Source of the DNA: Geminicoccus harenae
GTDB taxonomy: Bacteria > Pseudomonadota > Alphaproteobacteria > Geminicoccales > Geminicoccaceae
DNA length: 64,000 nucleotides
Direction of reading: 5' to 3'
Assembly (NCBI RefSeq): GCF_019800005.1
Contig: NZ_JABGCL010000009.1
Coordinates: forward strand, 1-64,000
Each line of letters starts with the position of its first letter. Positions within the stretch are counted from its first letter, which is position 1. Positions 15,819 through 25,206 of the stretch are shown piece by piece. Below the pieces are notes generated by a model. The model was given only the letters and a program-made list of their open reading frames with translations, had not been told where the DNA came from and searched no databases. Made by a program: the position numbers and the translations under genes.

Positions 15819-17279
15819 ATGTCTCCCGATCGTCCCGCCAACCGGCGGCCGCTCATCGTCGCCGCCATCGTGCTGGCGACCTTCATGGTGGCCATCGAGG
15901 CCACCATCGTCGCCACCGCGATGCCGCACATCGTGGGGCAGCTCGGCGGGTTCGCCTATTACAGCTGGGTGTTCTCCGCCTTCCTGCTGGCGCAGACCAC
16001 CACCACCGTGATCTATGGCCGGCTGGCCGACATCTTCGGCCGCAAGCCGGTGCTGATCACCGGCACGGTCCTGTTCCTCCTGGCCTCGCTCTTGTGCGGG
16101 CTCGCCTGGTCGATGCCGAGCCTGATCCTGTTCCGGCTCCTGCAGGGCCTGGGTGCCGGCGCCATCCTGCCGGTCACCACCACGATCGTGGGCGACCTCT
16201 ACCGGATCGAGGAGCGCGGCAAGATCCAGGGCCTCCTATCCAGCGTCTGGGCGTCGTCCGCGGTGGTGGGGCCGCTGGCTGGTGCGGTGATCGTCGACCA
16301 CCTGCCCTGGGCCTGGATCTTCTGGCTGAACCTGCCGTTCGGCGTGCTGGCGATCGCCGGCTTGGTCCTGTTCCTCCAGGAAAAGGTCTCCAGGAAGAAC
16401 GAGCCGATCGACTATGCGGGTGCCGGCCTGTTCGCCGTGGCGATCGCCGCCTTCATGCTGATGCTCACCGAGGCCGATGGCGGCCTCGGCACCGTCCTGG
16501 CCCTGGGCCTGCTGTTCCTCCTGGCCGGGGCGGCCTTCCTCTGGCAGGAGCGCCGCGCCCAGGCCCCCATGATCTCGCTCCAGCTCTGGCGCCGCCAGCT
16601 CATCGCCGCCTGCAACGTCGCCACGCTGCTGGCCGGCATGGCGCTGATCGGGCTGACCACGATCCTGCCGCTGCACGTGCAGGGTGTGCTCGGTCGCAGC
16701 CCGCTGCAGGCGGGATTCGCGCTCACCATGCTGATCCTGGGCTGGCCGCTCGCCGTCACCCTGTCCAGCCGCTGCTACCGGATCTTCGGCATCCGCCGCA
16801 CCTTGCGCGTGGGCAGCCTGATGTTCCCGCTGGGTGCCGCCGCCTTCCTCCAGCTCCAGCCGGGCAGCTCGCCGATCCTGGCCGGAGCCGGCTCGTTCGT
16901 GATGGGCTTCGGCATGGGCCTGCTCAGCATCACCTGCATCATCCTGATCCAGGAGAGCGTGGACTGGGCCGAGCGCGGCAGCGCCACCTCCTCCAACCTG
17001 TTCGCCCGCAGCCTGGGCAACACGCTGGGCGCCACCGCCCTGGGTGCCGTGCTCAATCTCGGGATCGACCGCTACGCCCCGCCTCATGCGGCGGCACGGC
17101 TGCACGGCCTGCTCGAACAGCCGGACGGGCTGGGCGAGGTCGCGACCAACCCGCTAGCGCAGGCCGCCCTGCACCAGGCCCTGCATCTGGCCTTCTGGGG
17201 CATCCTGCTCCTGGCGCTGCTGGCCTGCCTGACCTGCTGGTGGATCCCGGCCCGGCGCCACCTGACCAAACCGGCCTGA
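15819..17279 (+). CDS. MFS multidrug efflux transporter, EmrB/QacA (DHA2) type
   Basis: 486 residues with about 14 membrane helices, the usual DHA2 size. The motif A loop is present after helix 2 (GRLADIFGRKPVLITG), preceded by helix 1 (LIVAAIVLATFMVAIEATIVATAMPHI), which carries the motif D1-like pattern. Members export drugs or dyes in exchange for protons across the inner membrane. CGAGGAAG lies close upstream of the ATG at 15819. No EmrA-like membrane-fusion partner is adjacent, so it probably acts alone or with a distant partner. The start was chosen at the first ATG before helix 1. Confidence 0.92.
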   Translation: MSPDRPANRRPLIVAAIVLATFMVAIEATIVATAMPHIVGQLGGFAYYSWVFSAFLLAQTTTTVIYGRLADIFGRKPVLITGTVLFLLASLLCGLAWSMPSLILFRLLQGLGAGAILPVTTTIVGDLYRIEERGKIQGLLSSVWASSAVVGPLAGAVIVDHLPWAWIFWLNLPFGVLAIAGLVLFLQEKVSRKNEPIDYAGAGLFAVAIAAFMLMLTEADGGLGTVLALGLLFLLAGAAFLWQERRAQAPMISLQLWRRQLIAACNVATLLAGMALIGLTTILPLHVQGVLGRSPLQAGFALTMLILGWPLAVTLSSRCYRIFGIRRTLRVGSLMFPLGAAAFLQLQPGSSPILAGAGSFVMGFGMGLLSITCIILIQESVDWAERGSATSSNLFARSLGNTLGATALGAVLNLGIDRYAPPHAAARLHGLLEQPDGLGEVATNPLAQAALHQALHLAFWGILLLALLACLTCWWIPARRHLTKPA

Positions 17280-17340
17280 CCCCGCCACAGCCGGCGCCGA
17301 CCCGGCGCCGGCCATGCGCGAAAGGCGGCCGGCCGGGTGC

Positions 17341-17586
17341 TCAGGCCTGCCAGCTGAAGCCGAAGTCGGCCCGGGCGCGGCCGGCCCGGTCGCCCATCCC
17401 GGCGATATGGCTCGCGAGGTTGCCGAACTCGTCCTGGATCTCGGCGGTGCTGATCCCGCGCTCCCGGGCGGCCATCAGGCAGCGCGCCGCATACTCCCGC
17501 GACCGGTGCCGCTCTTCCCGATAAAGCTCCGGACCGATGTTCTCATCGATCCAGCACTGCACGAACGCCCTCGCCCGCGTGCTCAT
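17341..17586 (-). CDS. DUF768-like small protein
   Basis: 81 residues. It begins MSTRARAFVQCWIDENIG and ends with a helix containing ISTAEIQDEFGNLASHI, a layout I associate with the DUF768 family of rhizobial and related small proteins of unknown function. The ATG at 17586 is preceded by GGTGGAGA; an ATG at 17601 would add five residues. No membrane or signal sequence is seen. It is isolated on the minus strand between an MFS gene and a rhodanese gene. Confidence 0.6.
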   Translation of the reverse strand: MSTRARAFVQCWIDENIGPELYREERHRSREYAARCLMAARERGISTAEIQDEFGNLASHIAGMGDRAGRARADFGFSWQA

Positions 17587-17728
17587 CCCGATCTCCACCA
17601 TGGGACATCGAGCCTAGGAACGCTTTGGGACTTTCGTCTTCACAGTGCGACCTTTTGCCATGGAGATGGCGCTTGCCGGCCGTTGGCCGTGGCGCCTGCG
17701 GCACGCTCGCGCGTCGAATTCCGGGCGC

Positions 17729-18109
17729 TCACCCGGGCTCGACCGCCCCGCCCTGCTCGGCCCAGTCCTTGAAGCCGCCGAGATTGCGCACGTCGCGATA
17801 GCCCAGGTCCAGCAGCGCCTTGCCGGCCAGCGCCGAGCGGCCGCCGGACGCGCAATAGACGATCACGGTCTTGGCCGGATCGAACGCCTGGTCGTGATAG
17901 GGCGAGGCCGGGTCGGCGCGGAACTCGAGCATGCCGCGCGACACCTGCCTGGCCCCGGCGATCTTGCCGCTCGCCTGCACCTCGGGCTGGTCGCGCACGT
18001 CCACGACCAGGACGTCGCCCCGCTCCATCAGCTCCTCGGCGGTCGCACGATCGATCCGGGGCACCGCACTGTTGGCGGCGGCCAGCAATTCCTTGACCGA
18101 AGTCGGCAT
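17729..18109 (-). CDS. rhodanese-like domain protein
   Basis: 126 residues, a single rhodanese domain. The active-site loop CASGGRS carries the nucleophilic cysteine (about residue 86), preceded by the strand TVIVY. The VDVRDQPEVQASGKIAGA motif near the start is typical of the fold (CH2A-like). Such stand-alone cytoplasmic rhodaneses bind a persulfide sulfur and pass it on. GGGAGGA lies 7 nt before the ATG at 18109. There is no obvious partner next to it. Confidence 0.9.
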   Translation of the reverse strand: MPTSVKELLAAANSAVPRIDRATAEELMERGDVLVVDVRDQPEVQASGKIAGARQVSRGMLEFRADPASPYHDQAFDPAKTVIVYCASGGRSALAGKALLDLGYRDVRNLGGFKDWAEQGGAVEPG

Positions 18110-18421
18110 CGTTCATCCTCCCGGAAATGCCGTCCCGGTGGCAGATTTGCCCCGAGACGGCCAGTCGGCGAACCTGCGGCATCCGGCCGTCCGGGTCAAC
18201 TTGCGGCCGGAGGCCACGATCCTCCTGCCGTCCCACCGCTGGCGCGGGCAGTACAGTCGGCGACCACAACACATCCGGCAGTTCTTGCAGTCATTCTCCG
18301 CCCTGGCCCGTCTGTTCACTTGCTTCGTCGACATAATGCCGGATCCATCCAATGAGGAGCGACGTGGGACCGGTCCCGGGCCGCTCTGTCCTCAGGGCAC
18401 CTGGAAAGGATGGTTGGACCG
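18110..18421. other. intergenic region upstream of the autotransporter gene
   Basis: A 312-nt divergent region between the rhodanese gene and the giant autotransporter. It must hold promoters for both. The most promoter-like part is around 18305-18345, where TTGCTTCG and ACATAATG occur, but the spacing is poor and I do not assign it. No small gene with a supported start was found. Confidence 0.4.
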
Positions 18422-21400
18422 ATGATCCTGCGTGGCCGCATCTTTCTCGGCTGCACCTTCACGCTGCTGGGGGTGCCGGCCGCCCAGGCGGCGGACTGCA
18501 GCAGCACCTATGACTGCACGGTGACGAGCGGCAGCTATGCCAGCCCCTTCGGCCTGGACTCGACCGGCAGCAGCGGCAGCCAGGACGACGACCCGGGCGA
18601 CGGCTCGGCGATCACCATCACCAACCAGGGCGACTTCACCCTGGGTGCCAGCAGCTACCCCTATGTGCTGCATGGCCAGTCCACCGGCGGTACGCCGGTC
18701 GACGAATCCACCGGGGGTGCCGGCGGGGCCGTCACCATCGGCAGCGACGGCGACCTGTCGCTGAGCCAAGGATCGTATGGCAGCGAGCTGATCGCGATCG
18801 ACGCGCGCTCGGTGGGGGCGGACGCGGACCGGGACAACCAGAACAACGGCTCGCCCGGCGGCGATGGCGGGGCCGCCGGCAACGTCTCGGTCACGAGCAC
18901 GGGCAGCATCACGCTGGGCAGCAGCCTGCCCCATGGCGGCATCGGCATCTATGCCCCCTCGCAGGGCGGCACGGGCGGCGAGGGCAATACCGAGTTCGGC
19001 GTCAACCAGCCCGGCGGCCATGGTGGAGCGGCCGGCACGGTCACCGTCACCAACCAGGGCGCCATCACCATGGGCAGCAGTTCGGCGCCGGTGGGCTCGG
19101 GCGAGCGCGCCTGGGGCATCCGGGCCGAATCGAACGGCGGCGGCGGTGATCCCGACGCGAATGAAGGCGACAACGACCCGGCCAGCGGCAACGGCGCCGG
19201 CGGCAATACCGTCACGATCGAGAACACGGGTGCCATCAGCCTCCATGTCGACGGCACCGGCAGTTCCACCGGCGGGGTGAAGGGCATCTATGCCAGCTCG
19301 ACCGGCGGCAACGGCGCCCAGTCCTCCTACAACTTCAACACCGGCGGCAGCGGCGGCAGCGGCGGCAGCGTGGACGTGGACGTCGACAGCGGCGGCGACA
19401 TCGACATCTCGTCCGCCCGCTCGCTCGCCGACGGCGGCGCCGGCGTCCACGTGCTGAGCAGCGGCGGCGATGGCGGGCTCGGCAACAAGCAGGACGATGA
19501 CGGCAATGGCCGTGGCGGCAGCGGCGGGAGCGGCGGCAGCGTCGGCGTGAACGTGAGCGGGGCCGCGATCACCACGTCCGGCGACCATCTGGTGGGCGTG
19601 CTCGCCACCACGACCGGCGGCGATGGCGGCAGCGGCGACAGCGAGAACAAGAGCAGCGGCGGCCAGGGCGGCTCGGGCGGGGCCATCCAGATCAACCTGG
19701 AGGGCAACGGCACCATCAGCACGGCCGGGGACTATGCCTATGGCATGCTCGGCCAGAGCATCGGCGGGTTCGGCGGGGATGGCGGCGACGATTCCGCCCT
19801 GTTCGGCACCTCCGGCAGTGCCGGCCCGGGCGGCGACAGCAGCCCGGCCGGCGCCTACACGACCTCGGGCACCCGGATCACCACGACTGGCGACTACGCG
19901 GCCGGCATCGCGTTCCAGTCGATCGGCGGCGGCGGGGGTACCGGCGGCGATTTCGTCGACGTGCTGGGCGGTGCCGGCGGCAATGGCGGCAATGGCGGCA
20001 ACGGCATCCGCAGCGCGGTCAATTCCAGCTCGACCATCGCGACCAGCGGCGACCATGCCTATGGCATCCTGAGCCAGGCGATCGCCGGCAGCGGTGGCCA
20101 TGGCGGCGTCGCCGCCGGGTTGGGCCTGGAGCTGGGTGGCGATGGCGGCAGCGGGGGGACCGGCGGGACCGGCGGGATCCTGAACTATGGCAGCATCACC
20201 ACGCAGGGCTATGCGGCGCACGGCATCGTGCTGCAGTCGATCGGCGGCGGCGGCGGGGCGGCCGGCAGTGCCGGCGGCCTGATCGGGATCGGCGGCAACT
20301 CCAGCTATGCCTATACGGCGGATGCCGGTGCGCTGGACCTCGCCAGCAGCGGCCAGATCACCACCAGTGGCGAGGCCGCGATCGGCATCGTCATGCAGTC
20401 GATCGGCGGTGGCGGAGGCAGCGGCGGCGGCAGCACCGGCTTGGCGACGATCGGCGGCAAGGGCAGCGGCGGCGGCAAGGGCGGCACCGTCATCGTCAAC
20501 GGCATCGGCCCCATCACCACCCATGGCCGGTTCGCCCATGGCCTGCTCGCCCAGTCGGTCGGCGGGGGCGGCGGCAATGGCGGCAGCACGCTCGACTTCT
20601 CGGCACTGGTCCCGGCCGTGGGCATCGGCGGGTCGTCGGGCAATGGCGGGGCCGGCGGCACCGTCTGCCTGCTGAGCTATGCAGCCGACAGCGCCAACTG
20701 CAAGCAGCAGGGCAGCGACGCACCCGATGGCCGGGCTGCGACGGTCATCACCACCGGGGACGCGGCCATCGGTGTGCTCGCCCAGTCGATCGGCGGCGGG
20801 GGCGGCAATGGCGGCGATGCGACCGGCTATAGCGGCGAGAGCATCTTCAACCTCCAGGTAGGCGGCAATGCCGGCACCGCGTCCAGCGGCGGCGTCGTCG
20901 ACGTGTTCCTGCGCGAGCTCACGATCCAGACCTCGAGCGCCCGCAGCATGGGCCTGGTCGCCCATTCGGTCGGCGGCGGGGGCGGCAATGGCGGGGCGGC
21001 CAGCGGCTATGACGGCGGCGTCGGCTATGCGGCCGGGTTGAGCGTCGGCGGTGTGGGTGGCAGCGGTGGCAGCGGCGGTGCCGTGGCCGTGAACCTCCAG
21101 AGCAGCACGATCACGACCGGGGCGGCGCTGGCCTCGGGCAGCGAGGACAACCAGACCACCGACGCCTATGGCATCGTGGCGCAGTCGGTGGGCGGTGGCG
21201 GCGGCAATGGCGGCGCTGCCACCTCGGATGACATCGACGTGGCCGTGCCGACCGGCGAAGGCGTGTCCCTGGCGGCGACCATGGCCATGGCGGTGGGCGG
21301 CAAGGGCGGCAGCGGCGGCGCCGGCGGCAGCGTCCAGGTCGAGCTTTCCGACAATACCGGCGTCAGCACGTTCGGCCAGGGTTCGCACGGCCTGATCGCG

Positions 21401-24400
21401 CAGTCGATCGGCGGCGGTGGCGGCAATGGCGGCAACTCCCAGGCTTTGTCCGCCACGGTCGGGGACGAGGATACGGTGGCCGTCGATGTCAGTGTCGCGG
21501 TCGGCGGCTCCGGCAGCGGCGGCGGCAATGGCGGCAGCGTGCAGGTGGCGATCGGCGGCCAGGATGGCGGGGACGCGACCGCCATCCAGACCGCGGACGA
21601 CTATGCCAATGCCGTCCTGGCCCAGTCGATCGGCGGCGGCGGCGGCAATGCCGGGGTCGGCAGCAGCAACACCTACAAGCTGGGCGGTGCGGTCGACATC
21701 GACCTCGACATCGGCCTGGGCGGTACCGGCGGCAGCGGCAGTGCCGGCGGGGCGATCAGCATCGACCTGCAGCCCTATGCGGCCATCGTCACCCATGGCT
21801 CCGGCTCGCGCGGCATCGTCGCCCAGTCGATCGGCGGGGGCGGCGGTGCGGCGCAGGGCGGCACCGTCATGCTGGGCGGCGTCGCCGGCGGCTATTCCGG
21901 CGATGTCGAGGTCGGGGTCGGCCGCAAGGGCAGCGGCGGCGGTACCGGCAATACCGCGACGGTCGACAGCTATGGCGCCATCACCACGACGGGCGGCGAT
22001 GCCGACGGCATCCTCGCCCAGTCGATCGGCGGCGGCGGCGGCCTGGGCGGCTCCATGGGCAACGATGCCTCCGCGGACCACCAGCTGGCCCAGGCGGTCT
22101 CGCTGATCAAGGACGGCGAGAGCACCTACACCTTCACGACCTATGTCGGCGGCCAGGGCGGCTCGGGTGCCGATGCCGGGGCGGTCGTGCTGGACACGGC
22201 CGGCACGATCCGGACGGGCGGCGACTGGGCAGACGGGATCGTGGCCCAGTCGATCGGCGGTGGCGGCGGCGTCGGCGGCACGGCCACCGCGTCCGGCAGC
22301 CTCGCCAAGGCCACCACCGAGATCGGCGTGGGCGGCCAGGGCGGCATGGCCGGTGCCGGCGGCAACATCTCCGGCACGGTCGCCACCAGCATCACGACGG
22401 GCGGCTACAGTGCGTTCGGCCTGCTCGCCCAGTCGATCGGCGGCGGTGGCGGCCAGGGCGGCGACGGCTCGGATAAGGCCAACGTCACCGTGCAGGTGGG
22501 CTCGGGCTCCGGGGTCGGCGGCTCCGGCGGCGCCTCGGGCAACGGCGGCAGCGTCGACCTGACCGTGACCGGTACGGTCACCACCGCTGGCGACGATGCC
22601 CACGGCCTCGTCCTGCAGTCGATCGGCAGCGGCGGGGGGACCGGCGGTGCCGGCAGCAGTGCCGGGGTGGCGGAAGACATCGACGTGACGGTGACGGTCG
22701 GTGGCCGGGGCGGCGGCAGCGGTGCCGGCGGGGCGGTCACCCTGGATGGTGCGCCTGCGGTGGCCACGACCGGCGAGCGCGCCTTCGGCATCATCCTGCA
22801 GTCGGTCGGCGGCGGCGGCGGCATCGGCGGCACGGGCAGTGCCGCCAATATCGCGTCACTGACGCTGGGCGGGAACGGCGGCAGCGGCGTCGATGGCGGC
22901 ACGGTCACGGCCCATCTCGATGGCGGCCACGTCACCACCTCGGGCCAGGGCGCCCATGGCGTCGTGCTCCAGTCGATCGGTGGCGGCGGCGGCATCGGCG
23001 GCGACAGTTCCGGCAGCGTCCTGGCCATGGGCGGTGCCGGCGGCAACAGCGGCGGCAATGGCGGCAACGTCAGCTATGACGGGGCCACCTCGATCACCAC
23101 GACCGGCACCGGCGCGTTCGGGATCATCGCCCAGTCGATTGGCGGCGGCGGCGGGCTCGGCGGCAGCCGGTCCGGCGCGTTCGCCGGCTCCACCCGCACC
23201 GGTTCCTCCCCGGGCAGCCTCACGTCCGGCACGGTATCGGTCCTGGCCAGCGGGGACATCCGTGCTTCCGGCGAGAACGCGATCGGCATCTTCGCCCAGA
23301 GCGACGCGGTTACGGCAGGCAAGGTCACGGTCGAGGTCAGCGGTGCGGTAACCGGCGGCAGCGGCAACCAGGCTGTCGGCATCCATGTCGACGAGGGCAG
23401 CGCCAACACGCTCACGGTCGACACGAGCGGCAGCGTGACCGCGGCTTCCGGCGTGGCGGTGCGCTACACGGCGGACAATCCGGGCACGGCCGCCAGCCTG
23501 TCCATCACCAACAACGGCACGATCGACGGCTCGCTGGACGACGCGACGATCGTCTCGGGCAGCCAGCCCATCGCCGCTGCCCGGCTGGCCGCGTCGGCGG
23601 TCGCCGCATCGACCACCCTGCCCCGGATCCGCCTGGACAATCGCGGGACCGTCATGGGTGCGGCCGTGCTGGACGCCCAGGTCCGCAATGGCGGGCGGCT
23701 GGTCGTGGGCACCGCCGGCAAGGTCGACGCGACCGAGGTGACCGGCGATTTTGTCCAGACGGCCACGGGCCGGATCGTCGCCGACCTCCATCTCGCGCAG
23801 GGCACCGCCGACCGGCTGGTCGTCCGGGGCGATGCCGACCTCGCCGGCCGGGTGGAGGTCGCTGCCATCACCCTCCTGCCCGGCCGCAGTGCCGAGGTGC
23901 TGACCGTGGCGGGGACCGGGCGCGGCGAGCTGGAGGCAGCCGATTCGCCGATCTTCGACTACCGGCTGGACCGGGTCGGCAACGCCCATCGGCTCTCGGT
24001 CGAGCGGGCCGGATTCGAGGATCCGCTGGTCGGCCGCTCCATGAACGAGCGCCGGCTCGCCCGCCACCTCCAGGCCGCCTGGGACCTGGGGGGCACGCCG
24101 GATCTGGCAGCCCTGTTCGCCGACCTCGATACCGCCACGCAGGGCGGCATCGAGAACTATGGCGCGACGCTCTATGGCCTGACGCCGGGCGTGGCCCCGG
24201 CCCCGGCGGCCAGGGCGCAGGCGGTCATGCAGGACTTCGCCGACAGCCTGTTCAGTTGCCCGACCTTCGCGGGCGCCAGTGCCCTGGTGCGCGAGGGGAG
24301 CTGTGTCTGGGCGCAGGTCGGCGGCGGCAGCACCGACCAGGACGCGACCGATGGTGCGGCCGGCTTCTCGCAGGACGGCTTCACCTACCAGCTCGGCATG

Positions 24401-25123
24401 CAGAACGAGCTGGCGCCCGGCTGGTACCTGGGTGTCTCGGCGGCCTACCGGGAGGATCGCTACGACGGCGGCAGCGCGCGCAGCAGCGGTGACAGTGCGC
24501 TGGCCGGGATCACCGTGAAGCACCAGCAGGGCCCGTGGCTGCTGGGCCTGGGCCTGTCCGGCGGCTATGGCTGGTTCGACACGAGCCGCACCGTCGCGAT
24601 GCCCGACGGCCAGACGGTGGCCTCGAGCGATCCCGAGGTGCAGAATCTCGGCCTGCGCGCCCGGGCCGCCTATGAGCTGGGCGGCGAACATTTCTACCTC
24701 CGCCCGGCCCTCGACCTCGACGCGATCTACACCCGCCAGCCGGGCTACCGGGAATCCGGTGCCGACGCCCTGGATCTCGTGGTCGAGGCCAGCGACCAGT
24801 GGGGCCTGGTCGCCACGCCGTCGCTGGAGCTGGGCGGCAGGCTCGACCTGGCGCAGGGCTGGATGTTCCGGCCCTATCTGCGCGGCGGGGTGAGCTTTGC
24901 CGACCAGTCGTCCTGGCGCTCGGTCGCACACCTGGCCGGGGCTCCGGACGGTGCCGGCAGCTTTGCCACGGACGTGCCGGTCGACCAGGTGGCGGGCCGG
25001 GTGGATGCCGGACTGCAGATCCTGAACGGCGGCGATGTCGCCGTGCGCGTCCAGTACGAGGGCGAGTTCTCCGACAACGTCACCAGCCATGGCGGCTCGC
25101 TGCGGGTCGACTTCCGCTTCTGA
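18422..25123 (+). CDS. giant Gly-rich autotransporter with C-terminal β-barrel (type Va)
   Basis: About 2,233 residues. A signal peptide (MILRGRIFLGCTFTLLGV, cleavage after AAQA) leads to a passenger of roughly 1,900 residues rich in Gly, Ser and Thr. A C-terminal autotransporter β-barrel (about the last 280 residues) starts near SCVWAQVGGGSTDQ and ends in VRVDFRF-type strand residues with the expected terminal Phe. The passenger contains about 20 spaced copies of a QSIGGGGG motif. The stretch just before the barrel (NRGTVMGAAVLDAQVRNGG onward, about residues 1740-1860) resembles the β-helical autotransporter stem. It would be secreted by Sec, inserted by BAM and displayed at the cell surface, probably as an adhesin or matrix protein. 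ATG at 18422 is preferred; ATG at 18410 sits too close to the GGAAAGG site. Long antisense ORFs overlap it only because of its biased codons. Confidence 0.9.
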   Translation: MILRGRIFLGCTFTLLGVPAAQAADCSSTYDCTVTSGSYASPFGLDSTGSSGSQDDDPGDGSAITITNQGDFTLGASSYPYVLHGQSTGGTPVDESTGGAGGAVTIGSDGDLSLSQGSYGSELIAIDARSVGADADRDNQNNGSPGGDGGAAGNVSVTSTGSITLGSSLPHGGIGIYAPSQGGTGGEGNTEFGVNQPGGHGGAAGTVTVTNQGAITMGSSSAPVGSGERAWGIRAESNGGGGDPDANEGDNDPASGNGAGGNTVTIENTGAISLHVDGTGSSTGGVKGIYASSTGGNGAQSSYNFNTGGSGGSGGSVDVDVDSGGDIDISSARSLADGGAGVHVLSSGGDGGLGNKQDDDGNGRGGSGGSGGSVGVNVSGAAITTSGDHLVGVLATTTGGDGGSGDSENKSSGGQGGSGGAIQINLEGNGTISTAGDYAYGMLGQSIGGFGGDGGDDSALFGTSGSAGPGGDSSPAGAYTTSGTRITTTGDYAAGIAFQSIGGGGGTGGDFVDVLGGAGGNGGNGGNGIRSAVNSSSTIATSGDHAYGILSQAIAGSGGHGGVAAGLGLELGGDGGSGGTGGTGGILNYGSITTQGYAAHGIVLQSIGGGGGAAGSAGGLIGIGGNSSYAYTADAGALDLASSGQITTSGEAAIGIVMQSIGGGGGSGGGSTGLATIGGKGSGGGKGGTVIVNGIGPITTHGRFAHGLLAQSVGGGGGNGGSTLDFSALVPAVGIGGSSGNGGAGGTVCLLSYAADSANCKQQGSDAPDGRAATVITTGDAAIGVLAQSIGGGGGNGGDATGYSGESIFNLQVGGNAGTASSGGVVDVFLRELTIQTSSARSMGLVAHSVGGGGGNGGAASGYDGGVGYAAGLSVGGVGGSGGSGGAVAVNLQSSTITTGAALASGSEDNQTTDAYGIVAQSVGGGGGNGGAATSDDIDVAVPTGEGVSLAATMAMAVGGKGGSGGAGGSVQVELSDNTGVSTFGQGSHGLIAQSIGGGGGNGGNSQALSATVGDEDTVAVDVSVAVGGSGSGGGNGGSVQVAIGGQDGGDATAIQTADDYANAVLAQSIGGGGGNAGVGSSNTYKLGGAVDIDLDIGLGGTGGSGSAGGAISIDLQPYAAIVTHGSGSRGIVAQSIGGGGGAAQGGTVMLGGVAGGYSGDVEVGVGRKGSGGGTGNTATVDSYGAITTTGGDADGILAQSIGGGGGLGGSMGNDASADHQLAQAVSLIKDGESTYTFTTYVGGQGGSGADAGAVVLDTAGTIRTGGDWADGIVAQSIGGGGGVGGTATASGSLAKATTEIGVGGQGGMAGAGGNISGTVATSITTGGYSAFGLLAQSIGGGGGQGGDGSDKANVTVQVGSGSGVGGSGGASGNGGSVDLTVTGTVTTAGDDAHGLVLQSIGSGGGTGGAGSSAGVAEDIDVTVTVGGRGGGSGAGGAVTLDGAPAVATTGERAFGIILQSVGGGGGIGGTGSAANIASLTLGGNGGSGVDGGTVTAHLDGGHVTTSGQGAHGVVLQSIGGGGGIGGDSSGSVLAMGGAGGNSGGNGGNVSYDGATSITTTGTGAFGIIAQSIGGGGGLGGSRSGAFAGSTRTGSSPGSLTSGTVSVLASGDIRASGENAIGIFAQSDAVTAGKVTVEVSGAVTGGSGNQAVGIHVDEGSANTLTVDTSGSVTAASGVAVRYTADNPGTAASLSITNNGTIDGSLDDATIVSGSQPIAAARLAASAVAASTTLPRIRLDNRGTVMGAAVLDAQVRNGGRLVVGTAGKVDATEVTGDFVQTATGRIVADLHLAQGTADRLVVRGDADLAGRVEVAAITLLPGRSAEVLTVAGTGRGELEAADSPIFDYRLDRVGNAHRLSVERAGFEDPLVGRSMNERRLARHLQAAWDLGGTPDLAALFADLDTATQGGIENYGATLYGLTPGVAPAPAARAQAVMQDFADSLFSCPTFAGASALVREGSCVWAQVGGGSTDQDATDGAAGFSQDGFTYQLGMQNELAPGWYLGVSAAYREDRYDGGSARSSGDSALAGITVKHQQGPWLLGLGLSGGYGWFDTSRTVAMPDGQTVASSDPEVQNLGLRARAAYELGGEHFYLRPALDLDAIYTRQPGYRESGADALDLVVEASDQWGLVATPSLELGGRLDLAQGWMFRPYLRGGVSFADQSSWRSVAHLAGAPDGAGSFATDVPVDQVAGRVDAGLQILNGGDVAVRVQYEGEFSDNVTSHGGSLRVDFRF
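19740..23310 (+). repeat. about 20 Gly-rich coding repeats (QSIGGGGG units)
   Basis: Within the autotransporter passenger, a unit of roughly 50-90 codons recurs. It has the form: hydrophobic G-[IVL]-[ILV]-x-QS-[IV]-GGGGG-x-GG, a variable loop, an LGG-type turn, more Gly-Ser, then 'ITTxG' before the next unit. The first clear copy is near 19747 (GQSIGGFGG) and the last degenerate one near 23295 (AQSDAVTAG). Most DNA copies share CAGTCGATCGGCGGCGGCGG-like cores, so they are likely to recombine. Confidence 0.88.
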
Positions 25124-25206
25124 CGGAGGCGACCGTCGCCCTGTCGACGGCCGGCGATCCGGTGCTAGATCTGGCAGAGTGGCAGTGGCTTCCTGGCGGC
25201 AGGTGC

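Noticed and set aside
18392-22603. 1,403-codon open frame on the minus strand inside the autotransporter gene
   Set aside because: Ala/Asp/Gly-biased mirror of the Gly-rich repeats; no signal, domains or start context. It is an artefact of high GC.
19740-23310. Repeat region as CRISPR array
   Set aside because: Units are coding, in frame, irregularly spaced and Gly-rich; no constant repeat-spacer pattern and no cas genes.
22856-25090. 744-codon minus-strand frame over the autotransporter end
   Set aside because: Mirrors the β-barrel coding sequence; no recognisable domains.
25124-25206. Short GC-rich hairpin (GGCGACCGTCGCC) after the autotransporter
   Set aside because: Only 6-bp arms with a 1-nt loop and no T-run; too weak to call a terminator.
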